Assembly: GCA_023253905.1 (NCBI GenBank)
Contig: JALREG010000202.1
Coordinates: forward strand, 1 to 13,853
Source of the DNA: Burkholderiaceae bacterium
Lineage (GTDB): Bacteria; Pseudomonadota; Gammaproteobacteria; Burkholderiales; Burkholderiaceae
Reading direction: 5' to 3'
Length of the DNA: 13,853 nt
The translations under genes and the position numbers were made by a program. Positions 6,915-13,853 of this stretch are shown in pieces (the stretch's first letter is position 1; the number at the start of each line of letters is the position of its first letter). The notes beneath the pieces were generated by a model. The model made no database searches. It saw nothing but the letters and a program-made list of their open reading frames with translations, and was not told the DNA's origin.

Positions 6915-7634
6915 TCAGCGTCCGGACTGCGTCGTGCCCAGCGACTCGGCCGGGCGCAGCAGGGCGGGTGGCGCGCTTGCCGTGCCGCCCGGTGCTGACC
7001 GAGCTCCGGAGGTGGGCGATCCGGAGGTGGGCGATCCGGCGCCGGATGCTGGCGTTGTTGTGCTCCCGCCCGCATCCGGGCTGCCGGTGCGCCGTGGCTG
7101 GATCACCATGCGAACGCGGTCGCTGCCGAGCGCGCCCGGGGCGCGGCCCTCGACCGTGTAAAACTCGGCGCTGCTCTGATAGATGATCCGCGCACCGTGC
7201 ACTTCGTCTTGCACCTGTTCGCGCTCGAGTCGGCGCAGGGAGGCCTGGCTGGTGAGCGTGACCGTCTCGGCCTTGCCGTCATAGTCAATCACCAGGCCAT
7301 AGCCCTCGACGAACTCCTCGAGCGCTTCGCGTTTCTGCCGGAAACTCGCGGGCTGTCCCTCGGCGCGGCCGTATTGAAAGCCCTCGGTGTCTTCACGCAC
7401 GACCATCCGGTCAGAGCGGATCACGATGGTGCCTTTGGTGAGGATTACGCGACCGATAAACGTGCTGATGCGACGCGCGTCGTCGTATTCCATCCGGTCA
7501 GATTCGATCTGGACCGGCTTGTCGCGGTCGGCCTTCTCAGCGTGCACGCTCGAAGGCAGTGCGAGAAAAGCGGTCGCGAGCAGCGCACCCGCTCGGCGCA
7601 GCCATACACCCCGTCCAACCGAGGCGTGGTGCAT
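6915..7634 (-). CDS. lptA: LPS transport periplasmic bridge protein LptA
   Basis: LptA is a periplasmic beta-jellyroll (OstA-fold) protein that links LptC to LptD and carries LPS across the periplasm. From the ATG at 7634 the protein has 239 residues. The N-terminus is a Sec signal peptide: basic VWLRRA, hydrophobic ALLATAFLAL, cleavage after SVHA. The OstA domain follows (VQIESDRMEYDD, GRVILTKGTIVIRSDRMVV, EGYGLVIDYDGKAETVTLTSQASL, HGARIIYQ, FYTVEGR). After IQPRR the last 60 or so residues are a Gly/Ser/Pro/Thr/Ala-rich tail with a DNA-level tandem repeat. A GTG at 7670 in the same frame would add 12 residues and sit 13 bp from the lptC stop. Neither start has a clear ribosome binding site; I prefer the ATG because it gives a normal-length signal peptide. 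Confidence 0.92.
   Translation of the reverse strand: MHHASVGRGVWLRRAGALLATAFLALPSSVHAEKADRDKPVQIESDRMEYDDARRISTFIGRVILTKGTIVIRSDRMVVREDTEGFQYGRAEGQPASFRQKREALEEFVEGYGLVIDYDGKAETVTLTSQASLRRLEREQVQDEVHGARIIYQSSAEFYTVEGRAPGALGSDRVRMVIQPRRTGSPDAGGSTTTPASGAGSPTSGSPTSGARSAPGGTASAPPALLRPAESLGTTQSGR
7006..7035. repeat. 15-bp tandem duplication in the lptA 3' tail
   Basis: The unit ccggaggtgggcgat occurs twice head to tail (7006-7020 and 7021-7035) and is followed by a further four matching bases. Read on the minus strand it encodes a repeated five-residue Gly-Ser-Pro-Thr-Ser unit. The identical copies and three-fold length suggest recent slippage that keeps the frame, in a region expected to be disordered. 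Confidence 0.9.
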
Positions 7635-7683
7635 GAGGACTGAACGAAGGCGATGAAGAAGGTTGTGCACGCGTTGAAAGGGC

Positions 7684-8280
7684 TCAGGGGTTGCGCCGCT
7701 CGGACACCCAGACGCCCCGGGCCTCGGAATCGACGCGCAGCGTTCGGGCGCGATTATTGAATTCCATACCGGTACCGGTCAAGGTTGACTGGCCACGGGT
7801 GACCACCACCGGACGATCGGTGATCGCAACCTCGCGGTCGGAAAATACCCTGGCGAATTCGGTGCGGATCTGCATGGGGGGGTCGACGGCGGTTCCGGGG
7901 CGGTCGAGCTGCACCGAACCTTCAAGAATGGTCTCCTGGCTTTCGCGCACCGACTGTCCGCGAAGCGCGGTGACGGTCACACGAGGCTGCGCCGGATCAA
8001 GAGAGACCATGGTGGGTCGGGTGTACCGGGTGGTGTCGGAGCGGCGGAAGTGTTCCATGCGATCGGCACTCATCCGGAAAGCGGGCTCGCCCCGGTCGTT
8101 CAGGCGTAGCAGCAGTACATTCTCGCCAAAGGCGTCGGCGATGTCGGTGGTGTCCTGCACGAGACCGGGCATCACAAAGCGCTGGGCGATCTCGGACAGA
8201 TAGTAGGAGCCGGCTGCGAGCGTGAGCAACAGCCCGATCGATACCGCCGCCGCCAGCCGGTCGTAGAAGCGCGGATTCAT
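7684..8280 (-). CDS. lptC: LPS export protein LptC
   Basis: LptC is a bitopic inner-membrane protein that receives LPS from LptBFG and passes it to LptA. The 198-residue protein starts with a short cytoplasmic tail (MNPRFYDR) and one membrane helix (about residues 9-27, AAAVSIGLLLTLAAGSYYL). A periplasmic OstA-like jellyroll follows: FRMSADRMEHFRRSDTTRYTR, then ETILEGSVQL, then IRTEFARVFSDREVAITDRP and TLTGTGMEFNNRARTLRV. The ATG at 8280 overlaps the kdsC stop as ATGA. Sequence conservation in this family is low, but the helix, length, motif GMEFNN and position between kdsC and lptA make the assignment secure. Confidence 0.94.
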   Translation of the reverse strand: MNPRFYDRLAAAVSIGLLLTLAAGSYYLSEIAQRFVMPGLVQDTTDIADAFGENVLLLRLNDRGEPAFRMSADRMEHFRRSDTTRYTRPTMVSLDPAQPRVTVTALRGQSVRESQETILEGSVQLDRPGTAVDPPMQIRTEFARVFSDREVAITDRPVVVTRGQSTLTGTGMEFNNRARTLRVDSEARGVWVSERRNP

Positions 8281-8834
8281 ACCGGGTGGGGGGCGCCTGA
8301 CCCCGTTCGCCGGGCAAGCGCGGCCTCGAGCGCACCGCGACTGTCGAGAATGAATTCGGCCAGATCACGAATCGCTCCGGCACCGCCCGGGCGGGTTGAC
8401 ACCCAGTGCGCGCGGGCGCGAACCGCCGGTTCGGCATCGGCCACCGCGGCAGCGAATCCGGCCGCCATCATCGCGGGGAGGTCGGTCCAGTCGTCGCCTG
8501 CAAAGCCCACCTGGTCGCGCGCAAGACCCATTTCTGCGCAGAGCGAATCGAGCGCAGCGAGCTTGTCGCGTGCGCCCTGTATCACCGTGGTGATGCCAAG
8601 CTCGGCTGCGCGCTGCTCGACGATTGCTGAGCGGCGCGCGGTGATGATGGCAAGCCGCAGTCCCGCTTCGCGGAGCAGGGTAAGACCAAAACCGTCGCGG
8701 ACGCTGAACGCCTTCATGGCTTCGCCCTGCGGGCCGATGTAGATCCGACCGTCGGTGAGCGTGCCATCCACATCGAGCGCAAGCGCATGGATGGCCGCTG
8801 CTCGGGCCCTGACATCGGAGAGGATTGCCGCCAT
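8277..8834 (-). CDS. kdsC: 3-deoxy-D-manno-octulosonate 8-phosphate phosphatase KdsC
   Basis: KdsC hydrolyses Kdo-8-phosphate to Kdo in the cytoplasm, a late step in making the inner-core sugar of LPS. The 185-residue C0-type HAD phosphatase has motif I DVDGTLTDG (21-29, nucleophile Asp21 and acid/base Asp23). It continues with FSVRDGFGLTLL, motif II ITARRS (64-69, Thr65 or the adjacent threonine), Lys91 and motif III GDDWTDLPAM (113-122). The KdsC-specific GDDWTDLP and RDGFG strings distinguish it from other small HAD enzymes. Its ATG shares a base with the kdsD stop (TGATG), and its own stop overlaps lptC, indicating coupled translation of the Kdo and Lpt genes. Confidence 0.96.
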   Translation of the reverse strand: MAAILSDVRARAAAIHALALDVDGTLTDGRIYIGPQGEAMKAFSVRDGFGLTLLREAGLRLAIITARRSAIVEQRAAELGITTVIQGARDKLAALDSLCAEMGLARDQVGFAGDDWTDLPAMMAAGFAAAVADAEPAVRARAHWVSTRPGGAGAIRDLAEFILDSRGALEAALARRTGSGAPHPV

Positions 8835-9829
8835 CAGAAAACCTTGGCCGACAAAAGGTCGTGAATGTGAATTGCGCCCACCATCCGGTGATGGGCGTCG
8901 GTGACGGGCAGCGCGCTGATTCGCCGCTCGTCCATCAGGCGCACGGCTTCGGCGGCAAGCGCCTGCGGGCCGATGGTGACCGCGCCCGGTGTCATCGCCT
9001 CGTCGATCCGCATGGACTGGATGTCGGCGCCGCGCTCGAGCACCCGACGCAGATCGCCATCGGTGAAGACGCCCACGAGCGTGCCATCGGGGCGTTCGAC
9101 TGCAGTCATGCCCATGCGCTTACGGGTGACCTCAAGGATGGCCTCGGTAAGCCGCGCGCCGAGTTGCACCCTGGGCAGGGCGGGATCCCGGCGCATCACG
9201 TCGTCGACCAGCGTGAGGAGCTTTCGGCCAAGGGCGCCGCCCGGGTGTGAGCGGGCAAAGTCATCCGGCCCGAAGCCACGCGCATCGAGAAGCGCGACGG
9301 CCAGGGCGTCGCCCAGGGCAAGCGCCGCTGTGGTGCTGGCCGTGGGTGCAAGATTAAGGGGGCAGGCCTCGCGATCAACCGCGGCATCGAGATGTACATC
9401 AGCGAGCCTTGCGAGCGGCGAATCGACGCGCCCCGTGATGGCGATCAGCCGGGTGCCCTGTCGGCGCGCGATCGGCATGATGCGGGCGAGCTCTTCGGTG
9501 GCCCCGGAATTGGAGACCGCCACCAGCACGTCATCCTGCGTCACCATGCCAAGATCGCCGTGGCTGGCCTCGGCCGGGTGGAGGAAAAACGCCGGCGTGC
9601 CCGTTGACGCAAGCGTTGCGGCGATCTTCCTTGCCACATGGCCCGACTTGCCGATTCCGCTCACCACGACCCGGCCGGAACAGGCGAGGATCATCTGACA
9701 CGCCTCGACAAAAGGCGTGCCGATTCGCTGCGACAGCGCATCGACCGCTTCGGCCTCAATGCGAAGCACTTCGACCGCGCGCAGGATCAGGCGATCGGCG
9801 CTGGCTACAATGGATCGGGAATTCACCAT
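8834..9829 (-). CDS. kdsD: D-arabinose 5-phosphate isomerase KdsD (KpsF/GutQ family)
   Basis: The enzyme interconverts ribulose 5-phosphate and arabinose 5-phosphate, the first step to Kdo. The 331-residue protein has an N-terminal SIS domain with GIGKSGH (58-64), EASHGDLGM (87-95), SNSGATEE (106-113), LAPTASTT (160-167) and SHPGGALG (194-201). Two CBS domains follow: about 207-265 ending FTDGDLRR, and about 277-331 with RISALPVTD. Length matches Escherichia coli KdsD (328). The ATG at 9829 gives a family-typical start. The frame remains open for a further 227 codons upstream, but that stretch is antisense to kefB and has no SIS-type sequence. The start is only 9 bp from the divergent kefB ATG, and no clear ribosome binding site is visible. 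Confidence 0.96.
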   Translation of the reverse strand: MVNSRSIVASADRLILRAVEVLRIEAEAVDALSQRIGTPFVEACQMILACSGRVVVSGIGKSGHVARKIAATLASTGTPAFFLHPAEASHGDLGMVTQDDVLVAVSNSGATEELARIMPIARRQGTRLIAITGRVDSPLARLADVHLDAAVDREACPLNLAPTASTTAALALGDALAVALLDARGFGPDDFARSHPGGALGRKLLTLVDDVMRRDPALPRVQLGARLTEAILEVTRKRMGMTAVERPDGTLVGVFTDGDLRRVLERGADIQSMRIDEAMTPGAVTIGPQALAAEAVRLMDERRISALPVTDAHHRMVGAIHIHDLLSAKVF

Positions 9830-9839
9830 GCCGAGTATA
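9806..9839. promoter_or_regulatory. Candidate divergent -10 elements around the kdsD/kefB start codons
   Basis: Only 9 bp (9830-9838) separate the two divergent ATGs, so each promoter must overlap the other gene's coding region. On the plus strand TACAAT at 9806-9811, inside kdsD, could be a -10 for kefB about 21 bases before its ATG. On the minus strand TATACT at 9834-9839 touches the kefB start codon and would place initiation at or next to the kdsD ATG, meaning a near-leaderless message. Neither has a recognisable -35 at normal spacing, so both are weak candidates. Confidence 0.25.
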
Positions 9840-11842
9840 TGCTCTCCGGTCTTGAACTTGCCCTGATCCTGCTTGCCGCGGCCACGCTCATCGTCGTGCC
9901 GCTGCGTCGTTTCGGTGTGCCGCCGCTCATCGCCTATCTTGCGGTCGGCGTCCTGATTGGCCCACATGCCGCGGGGCTCGCCGAGGGCGAGGGCACGCTG
10001 CATGCAGCGGCCGAACTGGGTGTGGTGTTTCTGATGTTTTCGCTCGGGCTTGAGTTCAACTTTGCCAAGCTCAAGGCCATGCGTGGTTTTGTGTTCGGGC
10101 TTGGCGGCGCTCAGGTCGGATTGACGGCGTTTGTGCTGATGGCGCTTCTCCTCCTGCTGCCATCGGCCTGGGCGCAGTGGCTGCTGCCCGGGTTCGACTG
10201 GCGGGTGGCCCTGGTGGTGGCCTCGGCGATGGCGATGTCCTCCACCGCGCTGGTCACCAAATTTCTGGTGGACCGGCGCGAACTTGAAACCGATCACGGC
10301 CGGCGGGTGTTCAGCGTGCTCTTGTTCCAGGACCTGGCGGTGATTCCACTGCTGGTGGTGATTCCCGCGCTGTCTCAGGGCACTGACGGACTGGCTGCGG
10401 CGCTGGCGGTGGCCGCGCTCAAGGCTGCGATCCTGCTGGTCCTCCTTCTGCGGTTTGGCCCCCGGTTGATGCGCGGCTGGTTCGGCGCGGTGGTGCGAAG
10501 CCGATCCCATGAGTTGTTCACGCTCAATGTGCTGCTTGCCACGCTGTTTTTTGCCTGGCTCACGCGGCAGGCGGGGCTGTCGATGGAGCTTGGCGCCTTC
10601 GTTGCCGGCATGCTGATTGCCGAGACCGAATTTCGTTACCAGGTCGAAGAGGACATCAAGCCTTTCCGGGATGTGCTGCTTGGCCTCTTTTTCGTCACCA
10701 TCGGTGCCAGGCTCGACTCACAGGCGCTGGTGGTTCACTGGCAGCAGGTGCTCGTCATGCTGCTCGGCCTCCTTGCGCTGAAGGCCGCCATTGTGGCGGC
10801 GCTGGTCCGCGCATTCGGCGCCTCGGCGGGGGTGGCGATTCGCTGCGGGCTCTGGCTCGCGCAAACTGGTGAGTTTGCTTTTGTGCTGCTGACGCAGGCC
10901 TCCAAGGGCGGTCTGTTCGAGAACGCAGCGATGCAGCCGCTCCTTGCCGCGATTCTGCTGTCACTTCTTGCGAGTCCGCTCCTCATCTCGCAGGCCAACC
11001 GGATCGCGCTTCGTGCATCGAGCGAGGAGTGGCTGCTTCGTTCGCTTGAGGTCCAGCGCGTGGCGAGCCATAGCGTGGGTCGGCACGACCATGTGATTGT
11101 CTGCGGCTTTGGGCGCTGCGGGCAAAGCCTCGCGCATGTGCTCGAGGCCGAGCAGGTGTCCTATGTCGCACTCGATACCGATCCCGACCGAGTGCGCGAA
11201 GCGGCCGAGGCGGGCGAGTCGGTGGTTTTTGGGGACGCAAGCCGCCCGGCGCTTCTCCAGGCGGCGGGCATTCACCGCGCCCGTGCACTTGCCATCACCT
11301 TCGATGATCTGCCGCAGGCATTGAAGCTTCTCAACACCATCCGGCAGCTCGCCCCCCAACTGCCAGTAATTGCCCGTACCGCTAACGAGGCCGATATCGC
11401 GCGGCTGCGTGATGCCGGTGCCACCGAGGTGATCCCGGAAATTGCCGAAGGCAGCCTGATGATTGCCTCCCATGCGATGGCGCTCGCCGGCGTCCCGATG
11501 GCCCGTGTTCGTCGTCGAATGCGTGCGGTCCGTGAAGGGCGCTACGCGCTCCTGCAGGGGTTTTTCCATGGTGCCGACGACCGCGAAGCCGACGAAGTGG
11601 AGTCGGACCACCTGCATCTGCGCGCAGTGCCGGTGCTTGCGAACACGCTGGCGGCTGGCAGCGCTCTTGGTGCGATGCTCGAGGAGGGGGTTCGAGCCAC
11701 GGCGGTGGTCCGAGCGCAAACACGCACGCTTGACCCGCCGCTGTCGCTGTCGCTCGAGACGGGCGACGTGGTGGTACTGTCGGGTCGACGTGACCGGATC
11801 GCCGCCACGGAAGTGAAAATGAACGAGCGGGCTTTTGCCTGA
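9839..11842 (+). CDS. kefB: KefB/KefC-type monovalent cation:proton antiporter (CPA2 family)
   Basis: A 667-residue inner-membrane transporter with a cytoplasmic regulatory domain, predicted to exchange potassium or another monovalent cation for protons. Residues 1 to about 385 form the hydrophobic Na+/H+-exchanger domain of many helices. It contains LGVVFLMFSLGLEFNFAKL, an MAMSSTALVTK segment, LLFQDLAVIPLL, GAFVAGMLIAETEFRYQVEEDIKPF and LGLFFVTIGARLD. After a linker, an RCK/TrkA-N domain begins at HDHVIVCGFGRCG (about 416-428, Rossmann glycine motif) with ALDTDPDRV and VFGDASRP. A TrkA-C domain ends the protein. The start at 9839 immediately precedes the first helix, as is usual; the upstream in-frame stretch is antisense to kdsD. 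No KefF/KefG ancillary quinone oxidoreductase gene is adjacent, so glutathione gating cannot be assumed. Cation specificity cannot be read from sequence. Confidence 0.93.
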   Translation: MLSGLELALILLAAATLIVVPLRRFGVPPLIAYLAVGVLIGPHAAGLAEGEGTLHAAAELGVVFLMFSLGLEFNFAKLKAMRGFVFGLGGAQVGLTAFVLMALLLLLPSAWAQWLLPGFDWRVALVVASAMAMSSTALVTKFLVDRRELETDHGRRVFSVLLFQDLAVIPLLVVIPALSQGTDGLAAALAVAALKAAILLVLLLRFGPRLMRGWFGAVVRSRSHELFTLNVLLATLFFAWLTRQAGLSMELGAFVAGMLIAETEFRYQVEEDIKPFRDVLLGLFFVTIGARLDSQALVVHWQQVLVMLLGLLALKAAIVAALVRAFGASAGVAIRCGLWLAQTGEFAFVLLTQASKGGLFENAAMQPLLAAILLSLLASPLLISQANRIALRASSEEWLLRSLEVQRVASHSVGRHDHVIVCGFGRCGQSLAHVLEAEQVSYVALDTDPDRVREAAEAGESVVFGDASRPALLQAAGIHRARALAITFDDLPQALKLLNTIRQLAPQLPVIARTANEADIARLRDAGATEVIPEIAEGSLMIASHAMALAGVPMARVRRRMRAVREGRYALLQGFFHGADDREADEVESDHLHLRAVPVLANTLAAGSALGAMLEEGVRATAVVRAQTRTLDPPLSLSLETGDVVVLSGRRDRIAATEVKMNERAFA

Positions 11843-11872
11843 ACCGGGCCGGGCCAGCCTCCAATCCCCTTG

Positions 11873-11904
11873 TTGAGGGCGTCTTCCCTCTGCCGCGATA
11901 CAAT
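11873..11904 (+). promoter_or_regulatory. Candidate promoter of the mla operon
   Basis: In the 93-bp gap after kefB, a good -10 hexamer TACAAT lies at 11899-11904 inside gatacaatatacgg. A TTGAGG at 11873-11878 resembles a -35 but is 20 bp away, longer than ideal. Transcription from here would start near 11911, upstream of the GTG chosen for mlaF and downstream of the alternative TTG start. No convincing kefB terminator is seen in the gap. Confidence 0.35.
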
Positions 11905-11935
11905 ATACGGTTCCGCTACAAATACCGCTTCCACT

Positions 11936-12742
11936 GTGTCTGATACCGAGCTTCTGCGGCTCGACAACGTTCGCTTCGGTTACCGCGATCGCCCGATCCT
12001 GCACGACGTCAGCCTGTCGGTTCGTCGTGGCAGCATTGTTGCGCTCGTCGGTGGCTCGGGTTCCGGCAAAACCACGATTCTTCGCCTGATCGGTGGTCTC
12101 CTGCGCGCCCAGGAAGGACGGGTCCGGTTCGAGGGGCATGAGATCGGGCAACTTGATCGCGACGGGCTTTACGCAGTACGTCGCCGCATGGGCATGCTCT
12201 ATCAGTTCGGTGCGCTCTTTACCGATCTGTCGGTGTTTGACAACGTCGCCTTTCCCCTCCGGGAGCACACCCCGCTTTCCGAGGAAATGATCCGCGACCT
12301 GGTGCTTCTCAAGCTGAATGCGGTGGGGCTGCGAGGCGTTTCCCATTACCGCACCAGCCAGCTGTCGGGTGGTATGGCGCGCAGGGTGGCGCTCGCACGG
12401 GCCATTGCGCTCGATCCCCCGCTCATCATGTACGACGAGCCCTTTGCCGGTCTTGACCCGATTTCGCTCTCGACGGTCGCTCAGCTCATCCGGCGCCTCA
12501 CCGACTCGCTCGGCTGTGCCTCCATTCTGGTGTCCCATGACATCAAGGACACCTTTGCCATTGCCGATTATGTGTACCTGCTTGCGCAGGGTCGCATTGC
12601 TGCCCACGGCGTACCGCAGGCCATGCGCGAGTCCGACGACCCGAATGTCCGGCAGTTTCTTGATGGCGATATCGATGGACCGGTGGCGTTTCACCACGCC
12701 ACCCGGCGAACGCTCGCCGATGACCTGGGGCTGCCGTCATGA
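11936..12742 (+). CDS. mlaF: Phospholipid transport ABC ATP-binding protein MlaF
   Basis: MlaF is the ATPase of the MlaFEDB inner-membrane complex that moves phospholipids between inner and outer membrane to maintain lipid asymmetry. With a GTG start at 11936 it has 268 residues, the usual length. It has Walker A GGSGSGKTT (39-47), Q-loop region LYQFGALFTDLSVFDNVAFPLREHT (split as LYQFGALF and DLSVFDNVAFPL), signature LSGGMARR (143-150), Walker B LIMYDEPFAGLDP (163-175) and the switch histidine in VSHD. The GALFTDLSVFDNVAFPLRE stretch is diagnostic of the Mla/MCE ATPase group. An in-frame TTG at 11870 would add 22 residues, but these are not conserved-looking and cross the -10-like sequence. 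The stop overlaps the mlaE ATG as ATGA. Confidence 0.94.
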   Translation: MSDTELLRLDNVRFGYRDRPILHDVSLSVRRGSIVALVGGSGSGKTTILRLIGGLLRAQEGRVRFEGHEIGQLDRDGLYAVRRRMGMLYQFGALFTDLSVFDNVAFPLREHTPLSEEMIRDLVLLKLNAVGLRGVSHYRTSQLSGGMARRVALARAIALDPPLIMYDEPFAGLDPISLSTVAQLIRRLTDSLGCASILVSHDIKDTFAIADYVYLLAQGRIAAHGVPQAMRESDDPNVRQFLDGDIDGPVAFHHATRRTLADDLGLPS

Positions 12743-13305
12743 ACCCTGCCGGTGCTGTCTCTCGCACACTCAACTGGCTGGGCGGGCGGGTAGTGGCCAC
12801 CGGCGAGGCCACCCGTTTCTTTTTGCGGCTTTCGTTTCTATCCCTCGAATCACTGCGCCGTCCGCGGCTGATCATCGATCAGATCCACTTCATCGGGAAC
12901 TACTCGCTTTCTATCATCCTGGTGTCGGGTCTTCTCATCGGTTTTGTCCTGGGACTGCAGGGCTATTACACCCTCAGGCGCTATGGCTCGGAAGAGGCAC
13001 TTGGGCTGCTGGTCACGCTCTCTCTCGTACGCGAACTCGGCCCGGTGGTCACGGCACTTCTGTTCGCGGGCCGCGCGGGCACGTCGCTCACGGCCGAGGT
13101 CGGCCTGATGAAGGCGGGCGAGCAGATTGATGCCATGGAAATGATGGCGGTCGACCCGGTTGCGCGCGTGCTCGCACCACGCTACCTCGCCGCCGTGATC
13201 TGCATGCCGCTTCTCGCTGCGCTTTTTTCTGCGTTAGGGGTGCTTGGGGGCTACCTGGTGGCGCCAAATGGGATCACTTCGCGAGAAGTATCCACTTGGC
13301 TATAA
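12739..13305 (+). CDS. mlaE: Phospholipid transport permease MlaE, truncated by a chimeric junction
   Basis: MlaE is the membrane permease of the Mla lipid transporter. The authentic part, residues 1 to about 173, shows the interfacial N-terminal helix and [20 protein letters not shown]. It continues with [42 protein letters not shown] ([18 protein letters not shown] core) and [29 protein letters not shown] complete MlaE is about 260 residues, so the last third is missing. The final 13 residues encoded before TAA at 13303-13305 ([13 protein letters not shown]) are not MlaE; they come from acetolactate-synthase DNA read in the wrong frame. The ATG overlaps the mlaF stop, and mlaD, mlaC and mlaB would be expected next in the source genome. 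The biological gene is presumably intact. Confidence 0.92.
   Translation: MNPAGAVSRTLNWLGGRVVATGEATRFFLRLSFLSLESLRRPRLIIDQIHFIGNYSLSIILVSGLLIGFVLGLQGYYTLRRYGSEEALGLLVTLSLVRELGPVVTALLFAGRAGTSLTAEVGLMKAGEQIDAMEMMAVDPVARVLAPRYLAAVICMPLLAALFSALGVLGGYLVAPNGITSREVSTWL
13256..13265. other. Chimeric junction, mlaE to acetolactate synthase
   Basis: The string tggtggcgcc can be read in one frame as the end of the MlaE segment (YLVA) and in another as the Trp-Trp-Arg that begins the acetolactate synthase segment, so it may be shared microhomology. Left of it the DNA is GC-rich like the central block; right of it codon use is more balanced and the protein family changes. No stop codon, terminator or mobile element marks the transition. 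Confidence 0.75.
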
Positions 13306-13853
13306 CGAACCCTCGGATGGTTCGCTCTCACCGCAATACGTCATCGAAAGAATCGGAACGCTCACAGGACCTGATGGAATTTATGTTGCAGGTGTTGGCC
13401 AACACCAGATGTGGGCATCGCAATTCGTTAAGTATGAGAAACCTCGTACTTGGTTGAACTCTGGTGGACTCGGAACGATGGGTTACGCAGTTCCTGCAGC
13501 AATGGGCGCCAAAGTTGGGGCACCCGATACTCCGGTTTGGGCAATTGATGGCGATGGTTGCTTCCAGATGACCAATCAAGAATTGGTTACATGTGCGCTC
13601 AACAACATTCCTATCAAAGTTGCTGTTATCAATAACGAGAGCCTTGGAATGGTGCGCCAATGGCAGACTTTGTTCTATCAGGAGCGCTATTCCAATACCG
13701 ATCTTCACTCCAAGCGCATCCCTGATTTTGCAAAACTAGCGGAAGCGATGGGTTGTGTTGGTCTACGTTGCGATTCAAAGAGCGATGTCGACAAGATTAT
13801 TAAAGAAGCAAATGCCATCAACGACGCACCTGTCGTCATTGATTTCAATGTAC
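13256..13853 (+). CDS. ilvB: Acetolactate synthase large subunit, C-terminal fragment (runs off the window)
   Basis: The enzyme condenses two pyruvates, or pyruvate and 2-oxobutyrate, in branched-chain amino acid synthesis using thiamine diphosphate. From 13256 a frame stays open for 199 codons to the window end. It begins [19 protein letters not shown] and continues with [22 protein letters not shown] and [19 protein letters not shown]. The thiamine-diphosphate motif [14 protein letters not shown] with downstream [17 protein letters not shown] follows, and then [19 protein letters not shown] and APVVIDFNV. This corresponds to the last third of a protein of about 600 residues. The N-terminal domains are missing because of the junction and the C-terminal end lies outside the window. 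The [25 protein letters not shown] region resembles actinobacterial enzymes; with moderate GC content this suggests a planktonic actinobacterium, an inference. Confidence 0.9.

Noticed and set aside
9830..10510. 227-codon N-terminal extension of kdsD
   Set aside because: The extension is antisense to kefB, is low-complexity and rich in His, Gln and Arg, and lies ahead of a canonical KdsD start at 9829.
11875..11890. Small hairpin gaggg-cgtctt-ccctc after kefB as a terminator
   Set aside because: The stem is only 5 bp with no T-run and overlaps the candidate mla promoter; too weak to call.
10961..12697. Long open frame (578 codons) on the minus strand opposite kefB and mlaF
   Set aside because: It is antisense to two well-supported genes, has no recognisable domain, and is rich in Arg, His and Gly, as expected from the complement of GC-biased codons.
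13328..13708. 126-codon minus-strand open frame at the right end
   Set aside because: It is antisense to the acetolactate synthase fragment, whose thiamine-diphosphate motifs are clear on the plus strand.
1..13853. CRISPR array, phage, toxin-antitoxin, insertion sequence, tRNA or rRNA
   Set aside because: No repeat-spacer pattern, transposase, integrase, terminal inverted repeats, small toxin-antitoxin pair or RNA-gene signature was found on either strand.

Overview
This window looks like a metagenomic contig assembled from several organisms. The central block, about 782 to 13260, is GC-rich and coherent. It matches the conserved betaproteobacterial (Burkholderiales-like) arrangement kdsD-kdsC-lptC-lptA-lptB-rpoN-ptsN-hprK-rapZ, flanked by mutY, a Lon-domain gene, kefB and the start of an mla operon. 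Both ends are AT-richer pieces of other genes, joined inside coding sequence with no mobile element at the joins. They are a CinA/PncC start (1-112, minus), the 3' half of an alphaproteobacterial, SAR11-like malic enzyme (about 128-781, plus), and the C-terminal third of an actinobacterial acetolactate synthase (about 13256-13853, plus). A freshwater plankton metagenome would fit this mix, but that is inference.

Layout. Minus strand, 9829 down to 1390, is one long gene train. kdsD and kdsC make Kdo precursors. lptC, lptA and lptB form the lipopolysaccharide export bridge and its ATPase. rpoN is sigma-54. ptsN, hprK and rapZ form the nitrogen-PTS and Hpr-kinase regulatory group. The last gene encodes a small Lon substrate-binding-domain protein. 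Genes overlap or nearly touch, except for a 226-bp gap between rpoN and ptsN. That gap holds a candidate promoter and lacks the hpf gene usually found there. On the plus strand, kefB diverges from kdsD across only 9 bp. It is followed by mlaF and mlaE (phospholipid transport ABC module), with mlaE cut off by the right-hand junction. mutY at the left is convergent with the Lon-domain gene and has lost its N-terminal catalytic half to the left-hand junction.

Together the native genes serve the Gram-negative envelope (Kdo, LPS transport, outer-membrane lipid asymmetry, cation/proton exchange) and its regulation by sigma-54 and PTS-type signalling. I found no new defence, mobile or biosynthetic system. 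The most striking anomaly is an uninterrupted 407-residue reading frame joining malic enzyme to MutY, best explained as an in-frame assembly or amplification chimera. Smaller points of interest are a perfect 20-bp palindrome directly after ptsN, the missing hpf, the very short divergent kdsD/kefB spacer, and a tandem repeat in the lptA tail.
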